10,029 bases of DNA from Clostridiales bacterium UBA6330 (GTDB taxonomy: Bacteria; Bacillota; Clostridia; Oscillospirales; CAG-272), in NCBI GenBank assembly GCA_002438075.1, contig DJSQ01000125.1, positions 1 through 10,029 on the forward strand, in the 5' to 3' direction. Of the stretch, positions 5,607-10,029 are shown piece after piece. The translations under genes were made by a program, and so were the position numbers. How positions within the stretch are numbered: position 1 is the stretch's first letter; each line of letters starts with the position of its first letter. A model generated the notes under the pieces. That model saw only the letters and a list, made by a program, of their open reading frames with translations. It was not told where the DNA came from and did not search any database.

Positions 5607-7970
5607 TTATCCTTCGGCAACGATTGCCGTGTACGAGCCGCCCGCCGCGAACGAGACCACCAGAATGCGACGGAGGTCCGAAGCTTTCACGCCGACCTTC
5701 TTCATGCCGTCTGCCGCCGCGAGATACGCATCGGGCTCCTCGGCAAGGTCACCGTGCAGCATCAGCGCCGCGTGTGCAAGCCCCAGCGTTGCGGATGCCG
5801 CGCGACCTTCGCCCGCCCGCTCCTTCACGCTGATAACGGGAACGCGCGACAGATCGAAGCACTTGGAAAGCCCCTCGGCTTCCACTGCGTCAAGCGCATT
5901 GTGACCGTTTGCAAAGCCGACAATCGCATCGATGTCGGAGGCGGTCAGATGTGCGTCCTCGAGCGCCGCTTCCACAGCTGCCGTCAGTCCCGCCGCCGAG
6001 CCTGTGACCTTGCCGAACGGAACGCTTCCGTGCGCCATGCCGTAGCCCGTGACGCGGCAGAGCATCTCCGCGCCTCTTGCCTTTGCGGAATCCACGGTTT
6101 CCAGCAGTGCCGAAACCGAGCCGTCCGAGAGCGAAAAGACCTGCTTTTTGTCGTAGGGGCGGACCTTTTCGTCGGCAACCAGTCCCAGCTTTCCGTACAG
6201 CTCGGAGATGATTTCGCTGTTCTCGTCGGTACCCGTTGCGAGCATTGCGTCCTCCCAGCCGTTGCGGATGACCTGCATCGCGTAAGCGACCGACTGGAGC
6301 CCCGACTGCGCGCCGTTGGTCACGGTCACGTTGTAGCCCTTGATGCCCGAGCAGATGGAAAGATAGCCGCCCGCCGCGTTGTAAACGGTGTTCGGGAATT
6401 TGAAAGCAGAGCCGCCCGCATTGCCCTTTTCGGCAATGATGCTCTGGAATTCACAGCTCGGACCGAGCGCGCCCTCGGAGGTGCCCACAATCATACCGAT
6501 GCGGGTCGCGTTTTCCTCGGTGACCTCGTATTTCGCGTCATGCAGCGCGTCCATTCCGGACACCGCCTGCAACTGGCTGAGGTGGTCGAGCTTGCGGTAG
6601 AAGTTCATCTTCAGCCCCTGCGCATCGTAATCGGGAATGCCGATGACAGACGCGGCGGAAGCACCGCATTCCGTGCCGTTCTTCACAGCCGCAACATAGG
6701 CTTCGCGCCCGTTGCCGAGCGGGGTGACAAGTCCGAGCCCCGTGACGGCAATTTCCTTCGCCGCGGGCGCTTCGGGCACCTTGCCCTTGTCCTTGCTGAA
6801 GAGGATGCTGGCATTGTTGCCGCCGAACGCGAAGGAGTTGTTCATCACCGCGCCCAGCTTCTTCTTTTCGGGCTTGTTGGGAACGAAATCCAGCTTGCCC
6901 GCTTTTTCGGCGAGCACCGCGAGGTCCTCCTCCGTGTAGCCGAGCGTGGGAGGCACGGTGTCGTCCACCAGTGCCATGATTGCATAGACGGCTTCAATCG
7001 CGCCCGCCGCGCCGAGGCAGTGCCCCGTCATGGCTTTGGTCGAGCTGACCGATAGCTTGTCGTTCTTGCCGTCGAAAATGGTGTGCAGGGAGAGGAATTC
7101 CGCCTCGTCGTTCTTGGCGGTTCCCGTTCCGTGCGCGTTGACGTAATCCACATCCGCCTCGGTCAGTCCCGAGTGTGCAATCGCCGCGCGGATGGCGTTC
7201 ATCTGCCCCTCGCCATCCGGACGGGGAGCGGTGATGTGGTGCGCGTCACTGCTGATGCCCGCACCGAGGACTTCACAATAAATATGCGCGCCTCTTGCTT
7301 TGGCGTGCTCGTAGGACTCCACAACCACAGCACCCGCACCCTCGCCGAGCGTGATGCCGTGCGAGCGGTTGAACGGCGAGCAGGAGTTCTCGTCCAGCGC
7401 GTGGAGCGAGAGAAAGCCCGAGTAGGGGACAGAGGAGAAGGCATCGGTTCCGCCCGCGATGACAACATCGGCTTTTCCCGCACGGATGAGGTCGGAGGCG
7501 TAGGCAATGCTGATGGTGCCCGCCGCACAAGCGTTTGCAACGTTGGTGACAACGCCGCCCGCATGGACCGATGCCGCAACGTGGTTCGCAATCGGCGAAA
7601 TCGGCATTTTCAGCACATCGGCGGGCTGTTTGCCGCCGCGATAGTAGGATTCCAGACTTCTGCCGCCGCCCACGCAGCTGCCCATGATGACGCTGACGCG
7701 CGGGTTGCCGCCGAAATCGGAAAGCCCCGCATCGGCAACCGCCTCGCTTGTGGCGGTCAGGCAGAGCGCCGTTGCGCGATCGAGGGACGGGTCGGTCTCG
7801 GTAAAGTCCTTGACCTCCGCCGCAAAATCGGCATAGCAGTTTTCGGTGTCGAGGGTGTGGGTGTGGTCAATGCCGCTCTTGGACGCGAGGATATTTTTGC
7901 GGTTCTCCTCTACGCCGCGACCGATGGCGCTGATGACACCCAGCCCCGTAATGACGCATCTGTTCTGCAT
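5607..7970 (-). CDS. fabF: fused double ketosynthase: active FabF-type KS plus inactive CLF-like KS
   Basis: This single open frame of 787 residues is about twice the length of a FabF (about 410) and holds two full ketosynthase folds. Domain 1 (about 1-392) has the nucleophile Cys148 in NACAAGT, His280 in NAHGTGT, Lys312 in SSTKAM, His317 in TGHCLGAAG and the NNSFAFGGNNAS loop (377-388), so it should perform decarboxylative condensation. A linker of about 12 residues rich in Lys, Pro and Ala (393-405) leads to domain 2 (406-787). That domain begins again with IAVTGLGLVTPLGN and ends with SFAAGGSYTA. Its active-site positions read Ala554-Gln555 (NGAQSGLQ), Asn688 (FANGH) and Glu721 (AGEGRAASA), although Lys716 is kept. 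Domain 2 therefore looks catalytically dead and resembles a chain-length factor. The start follows the carrier protein stop by six bases, with GGAG nine bases upstream. There is no frameshift or internal stop. Confidence 0.93.
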   Translation of the reverse strand: MQNRCVITGLGVISAIGRGVEENRKNILASKSGIDHTHTLDTENCYADFAAEVKDFTETDPSLDRATALCLTATSEAVADAGLSDFGGNPRVSVIMGSCVGGGRSLESYYRGGKQPADVLKMPISPIANHVAASVHAGGVVTNVANACAAGTISIAYASDLIRAGKADVVIAGGTDAFSSVPYSGFLSLHALDENSCSPFNRSHGITLGEGAGAVVVESYEHAKARGAHIYCEVLGAGISSDAHHITAPRPDGEGQMNAIRAAIAHSGLTEADVDYVNAHGTGTAKNDEAEFLSLHTIFDGKNDKLSVSSTKAMTGHCLGAAGAIEAVYAIMALVDDTVPPTLGYTEEDLAVLAEKAGKLDFVPNKPEKKKLGAVMNNSFAFGGNNASILFSKDKGKVPEAPAAKEIAVTGLGLVTPLGNGREAYVAAVKNGTECGASAASVIGIPDYDAQGLKMNFYRKLDHLSQLQAVSGMDALHDAKYEVTEENATRIGMIVGTSEGALGPSCEFQSIIAEKGNAGGSAFKFPNTVYNAAGGYLSICSGIKGYNVTVTNGAQSGLQSVAYAMQVIRNGWEDAMLATGTDENSEIISELYGKLGLVADEKVRPYDKKQVFSLSDGSVSALLETVDSAKARGAEMLCRVTGYGMAHGSVPFGKVTGSAAGLTAAVEAALEDAHLTASDIDAIVGFANGHNALDAVEAEGLSKCFDLSRVPVISVKERAGEGRAASATLGLAHAALMLHGDLAEEPDAYLAAADGMKKVGVKASDLRRILVVSFAAGGSYTAIVAEG

Positions 7971-7976
7971 CTCGGA

Positions 7977-8222
7977 TCACTCCGCGTGCGCAACGACGTA
8001 AGCCGCAAGCGCATCGATGTTTTGGAAGTGCTCCTTGCCAACACCCGTCATCGGAACGCCGTACTCCTCGTCGATGGCGGAGATGATTTCCAGCGAGTCG
8101 ATGGAATCCAGACCGATTCCGTCATTGAACAGGGGGGTGTCGTACTCCAGTGCGTTTGCATCGATTCCGAGTCTGTCACAGAGCATTTCCTTGATTTTTG
8201 CTTTTACTTCGTTTGCGTTCAT
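7977..8222 (-). CDS. acpP: acyl carrier protein
   Basis: This 81-residue acidic four-helix protein carries growing acyl chains on a phosphopantetheine arm attached to Ser40 in GLDSIDSLE. The rest fits the family: an N-terminal helix (VKAKIKEMLCDRLGI), a loop with FNDGIGLDS before helix 2, and a C-terminal NIDALAAYVVAH helix. Housekeeping AcpP usually reads GADSLDTVEL around the Ser. The LDSIDxLE form is, from memory, more frequent in carrier proteins that work with ketosynthase/chain-length-factor pairs, for instance in aryl polyene clusters. GAGAGG stands nine bases before the ATG. It is the first gene of the tight synthase block and follows the membrane protein gene by 41 AT-rich bases, which contain no hairpin and no convincing promoter. 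Confidence 0.94.
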   Translation of the reverse strand: MNANEVKAKIKEMLCDRLGIDANALEYDTPLFNDGIGLDSIDSLEIISAIDEEYGVPMTGVGKEHFQNIDALAAYVVAHAE

Positions 8223-8263
8223 GTCGTTAAACCTCTCTTATTTTTTATGTTTGTTTTATACTA

Positions 8264-8866
8264 TCACAACGATGTGTTATGACCGAAGGAATTGGAATTC
8301 GGCGCCTCCCCGCGCTCGCGGTATTCCACCACGCGCACCGAGGTCAGTACCGTGCAGGCGCTCATCACGCCCTCAATCAGGAAGATGACGCCCATGACAA
8401 CCGTCAGGACGCGAACCTCCGTCCACGGGTAGGTGGCAACCACCAAACCGCCCACCGACGCAAGCGTGGCGAAGGTCATGATCATCCACCAAAGCGTAAT
8501 GCCGAAGGTCTTGGCGTGCCGCGCAACCTGAATTTTGATCACGCCGTCACTGAATACCACAAGCCCCAGAATCACACCCGCGATTTCAACACTCATGTTC
8601 GGGCGGAAGAGAAAGACCAGCCCTACCCCCGCCAGTACACAGCCGAATACGAAATCGTATTGGAACGCGAGACGGTAAAGGTCCTTTGAGGCGTAGCCCG
8701 TGATTTTGACCGCACCCAGCAGAATCAAAAGAACCCCGCAAACGGTCCTCCATACGGAAAAAGGAAATTGTAACCCCGCCAATAACAGGCTTGCAAGTAC
8801 AATGATTGCGGCGGAGAGCACAATGTGCCCGATTTTTGCAATTCGCATCGGAATAGCAGAATACAT
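8264..8866 (-). CDS. HdeD/DUF308-family membrane protein, six predicted helices
   Basis: The protein has about 200 residues and six hydrophobic stretches, among them IGHIVLSAAIIVLASLLLAG, VCGVLLILLGAVKI, FVFGCVLAGVGLVFLF, IAGVILGLVVF, MIMTFATLASVGGLVVA and LTVVMGVIFLIEGVMSA. The repeated two-helix pattern and the short polar C-terminal tail are typical of the HdeD/DUF308 family, which includes an E. coli acid-resistance protein but has no settled biochemical role. I chose the ATG at 8866, eleven bases after GAAAGGAG. An upstream GTG at 8902 has no binding site, and an in-frame Met at 8848 is also possible. It is the first gene after the predicted promoter at 9147-9175 and runs into the acpP block without a terminator. 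It is probably co-transcribed with the lipid genes; a membrane-lipid role is only an inference from position. Confidence 0.82.
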   Translation of the reverse strand: MYSAIPMRIAKIGHIVLSAAIIVLASLLLAGLQFPFSVWRTVCGVLLILLGAVKITGYASKDLYRLAFQYDFVFGCVLAGVGLVFLFRPNMSVEIAGVILGLVVFSDGVIKIQVARHAKTFGITLWWMIMTFATLASVGGLVVATYPWTEVRVLTVVMGVIFLIEGVMSACTVLTSVRVVEYRERGEAPNSNSFGHNTSL

Positions 8867-8938
8867 ACGAATAAATGCTCCTTTCGGCTTCGGTGTATGC
8901 ACAACGAATGGCTTTTTGTCGTGGGGTAAAGTTTTCGC

Positions 8939-9074
8939 CCGCCTTTTTCAAAAGGCGGCACGGGTCCAGCGCCGTGGAGCGCTGGTCGCGCTCCGCAGAG
9001 CGCGAAATCCTTTTCTTACGGCGCTTTCTTTTTGCAAAGCTTTTTCTTTGCGCCTACATGGTCAAAGAAAAAGC
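8939..9074 (-). repeat. multi-hairpin intergenic repeat in the operon leader
   Basis: Four or five inverted repeats are packed into 136 bases. There is a 9-bp stem with almost no loop (8939-8958), a 7-bp stem CCAGCGC with a 6-base loop (8966-8985), an 8-bp stem TCGCGCTC with a 4-base loop (8986-9005), and a perfect 12-bp stem between 9039-9050 and 9063-9074. An alternative pairing of 9034-9039 with 9046-9051 competes with that last stem. Read on the minus strand, the second and third hairpins each end in the same GACC linker, as if built from interchangeable modules. No coding frame here is credible. I recall similar multi-hairpin repeats in genomes of gut Clostridia, but that is memory, not a search. 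It lies in the predicted untranslated leader of the DUF308-acp operon, so it may be a mobile repeat, an RNA structure or an attenuator. Confidence 0.7.
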
Positions 9075-9146
9075 GTTCAAGAAATTTGTGCTTTTTGGGG
9101 GAGGACAATACGTCTTTCCTCTGTCACCTGTAGCCCCAATGCGTAC

Positions 9147-9175
9147 ATTGTACAGGAAAACGCACACAAAAGCAA
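9147..9175 (-). promoter_or_regulatory. predicted sigma-A promoter of the DUF308-acp-plsX operon
   Basis: On the minus strand, TTGCTT (9170-9175) and TACAAT (9147-9152) are separated by exactly 17 bases. The -10 box matches the consensus at five of six positions; the -35 box is weak beyond TTG. It lies directly downstream of the regulator's terminator and is the best promoter I see before the DUF308 gene. Transcription would begin near 9140, leaving a leader of about 275 bases. The -10 box is inside an 11-base palindrome, GTACA-A-TGTAC, which could be an operator. Confidence 0.55.
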
Positions 9176-9178
9176 CTG

Positions 9179-9227
9179 ACAAAATACCCGCCCGTGTCAC
9201 ACTTTAGGACACAGACGGGTATTTTGT
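9179..9227 (-). terminator. rho-independent terminator of the TetR gene
   Basis: Twenty-base arms (9179-9198 and 9208-9227) flank a 9-base loop, and the 3' arm ends in UAUUUUGU on the minus strand. Two positions are G-U pairs in minus-strand RNA but C-A mismatches in plus-strand RNA. The structure is therefore better in the direction of the regulator, whose stop codon is 14 bases away. The A/T-rich base of the stem could still permit some termination of plus-strand transcripts. Confidence 0.8.
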
Positions 9228-9241
9228 AATACAACTATTGT

Positions 9242-9790
9242 TCAAGAACGGAACACCTCGGCGGGAATTCCCGCAATCAGGTTGACCGAACGGTGGTATT
9301 TGTCGGCAATGTCGTCGTTCATGCCGTTTTTGGTCCAGTCCATGCAAAGCCCCATGAACTGGCATTTGACAAAGTAGGTCAGCGCATCGCGGTCCACATC
9401 GCTGACCCCCCTGCCCGCAAGCTGTTCGCGGACCAGAAGCGTGGCGGTGTGGTCGCACATCTTCATTACGAAATCCTCGTATGCCGCACGGTCGACCGAA
9501 TTATAAATATGGTAGACAGCCTTCTTGTTCGCCTTTACAAACGCGAACGCCGCCTCAATGCACTCGCCCATGGATTTGACCGTGTCGTTCTCCTTGACCA
9601 GCGTGTTGGCGGAGTCGAGAATAATTTCCTCCAGCAGGCGCGGGATGTCCTGAAAATGATAGTAAAAGGTGTTGCGGCTGATGTTGCAGATGTCCACAAT
9701 GCTTTTGACGCTGATTTTGTTCAGCGGCCGCTCGTTGAGCAGCTTGATAAACGCCGCCTTGATGGAATCCTTGGTGTAATCGTTCGGCAT
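9242..9790 (-). CDS. TetR/AcrR-family transcriptional regulator
   Basis: The 182-residue protein begins YTKDSIKAAFIKLLNERPLNKISVKSI and has a TetR helix-turn-helix at about residues 26-46, with ICNISRNTFYYHF as the recognition part. The C-terminal half is all-helical and ends CMDWTKNGMNDDIADKYHRSV, a pattern I associate with the small DhaS-like branch of TetR regulators. The ligand cannot be deduced. The ATG at 9790 is preferred over an upstream in-frame Met at 9952 because AAGGAGG lies seven bases before it and a good promoter sits just behind; the longer frame would run through that promoter. It has its own promoter and terminator, so it is a separate unit on the same strand, upstream of the lipid operon. 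It could control that operon, itself, or an unseen gene. Confidence 0.9.
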   Translation of the reverse strand: MPNDYTKDSIKAAFIKLLNERPLNKISVKSIVDICNISRNTFYYHFQDIPRLLEEIILDSANTLVKENDTVKSMGECIEAAFAFVKANKKAVYHIYNSVDRAAYEDFVMKMCDHTATLLVREQLAGRGVSDVDRDALTYFVKCQFMGLCMDWTKNGMNDDIADKYHRSVNLIAGIPAEVFRS

Positions 9791-9826
9791 CCCCGCACCT
9801 CCTTTTTGAAATTTGAATCTGACAGT

Positions 9827-9855
9827 ATTGTACCACAAAACCGACGGGAAATCAA
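9827..9855 (-). promoter_or_regulatory. predicted sigma-A promoter of the TetR gene
   Basis: TTGATT (9850-9855) and TACAAT (9827-9832) are 17 bases apart on the minus strand. Transcription would start near 9820, giving a leader of about 30 bases that contains the strong AAGGAGG ribosome binding site. The -10 box lies in a short dyad, GTACAATAC, that resembles the longer palindrome over the -10 box of the operon promoter at 9147-9152, so a shared operator is possible. Confidence 0.65.
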
Positions 9856-9950
9856 TACTTTTTTGTTTTCTTCCCGCCGATTGCCGCTTTTTGACGGCAT
9901 TTGTTAGAATGAAAACTGTTCTTATTCTTGAAAATGAGGGGAAAGGATAC

Positions 9951-9990
9951 AAAAAATCGGCATTCCGTTTGTTTGGAATGCCGATTTTTT
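9951..9990. terminator. perfect 16-bp bidirectional terminator hairpin
   Basis: The arms at 9951-9966 and 9975-9990 are exact inverse complements around an 8-base loop. Each has a GC core (TCGGCATTCC) and a run of six A or T at its outer end, so either strand yields a stem followed by a U run. On the minus strand it would end a gene entering from beyond the right edge and insulate the regulator. On the plus strand it could end a short transcript starting near 9917. The last 39 bases of the window (9991-10029) hold nothing I can assign. Confidence 0.85.
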
Positions 9991-10029
9991 GGGGGGCTGT
10001 AGATGCTCGCCCTTACACGGGTGCCGAGA

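Larger units (their letters stand above)
8867..9178. other. gene-free stretch: promoter, leader and hairpin repeat
   Basis: No gene is accepted between the regulator's terminator and the membrane protein start. The stretch holds the predicted operon promoter at its right end (9147-9175), then about 70 bases of plain sequence, then the multi-hairpin repeat (8939-9074). About 70 bases lead from the repeat to the ATG at 8866, including the ribosome binding site GAAAGGAG at 8878-8885. The short open frames that cross it on both strands lack binding sites and recognisable protein sequence. Confidence 0.7.

Noticed and set aside
5607..6755. Second ketosynthase domain as a decaying duplicate
   Set aside because: It has no stops or frameshifts over 380 residues, keeps the fold landmarks and the active-site Lys, and has replacements concentrated at catalytic positions, which suggests selection for a non-catalytic role.
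5583..7055. 490-residue plus-strand open frame opposite the double ketosynthase
   Set aside because: It is antisense to a gene with clear catalytic motifs, and its sequence is rich in Arg and His with no recognisable domain, as expected from codon bias in GC-rich DNA.
7083..8282. 399-residue plus-strand open frame opposite the ketosynthase and carrier protein
   Set aside because: Its translation is low-complexity Arg/Val/Asp-rich sequence with no family resemblance, and it covers two genes of certain identity on the other strand.
8867..8902. GTG start at 8902 for the membrane protein
   Set aside because: It has no ribosome binding site, whereas GAAAGGAG precedes the ATG at 8866.
8586..8961. 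Minus-strand open frames overlapping the membrane protein start and the repeat
   Set aside because: They run through the hairpin repeat or out of frame with the six-helix protein and show no domain or binding site.
9791..9952. Longer start for the TetR regulator at 9952
   Set aside because: The extension would cross the predicted promoter, while the ATG at 9790 has a near-perfect ribosome binding site.
9909..10029. Plus-strand open frame from an ATG at 9909 to the window edge
   Set aside because: It has no ribosome binding site and runs straight through the perfect terminator hairpin, so the open frame is most likely chance.

Overview
This window carries a compact type II fatty-acid-synthase-like operon from what is most likely a GC-rich Gram-positive anaerobe of the Clostridia (possibly Oscillospirales). 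The lineage is inferred from strong AGGAGG-type ribosome binding sites, the clustering of acpP/fab/acc/plsX, a TetR regulator with a simple TTGATT-17-TACAAT promoter, and an intergenic multi-hairpin repeat of a kind I associate with gut Clostridia. No rRNA or other taxonomic marker is present. Every gene I accept lies on the minus strand, so transcription runs right to left.

From right to left: a perfect 16-bp bidirectional terminator hairpin (9951-9990); a TetR-type regulator with its own promoter (9790-9242) and its own terminator (9227-9179); a second promoter (9175-9147) followed by a leader of about 280 nt with a 136-bp multi-hairpin repeat (9074-8939); a six-helix HdeD/DUF308 membrane protein (8866-8264); then eight closely packed genes: acyl carrier protein, a 787-residue double ketosynthase, FabG, FabZ, FabD, AccD, AccA, a flavodoxin-fold FMN reductase and PlsX. 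Junctions from the carrier protein to plsX are overlaps of 1 or 4 nt or gaps of 1 to 11 nt. No terminator follows plsX, and a possible further gene starts at the left edge, so the operon probably continues out of the window.

The products form a pathway. AccA/AccD make malonyl-CoA (with biotin carboxylase and biotin carrier supplied elsewhere), FabD loads malonyl onto the carrier protein, the ketosynthase condenses, FabG reduces, FabZ dehydrates, and PlsX would pass acyl chains to phospholipid synthesis. No enoyl reductase, FabH, AccB or AccC is visible.

The standout is the ketosynthase. Its first half keeps the Cys-His-Lys-His active site. Its second half is a complete ketosynthase-like domain in which the Cys and both His positions appear as Ala, Asn and Glu. 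That is the arrangement of a ketosynthase and chain-length factor (KS-CLF) pair, joined in one chain inside a fatty-acid-type operon. Together with a carrier protein and ketosynthase that resemble aryl-polyene/flexirubin-type homologues and a divergent PlsX, this leaves open whether the operon makes ordinary membrane lipid or a specialised, perhaps unsaturated, acyl product.
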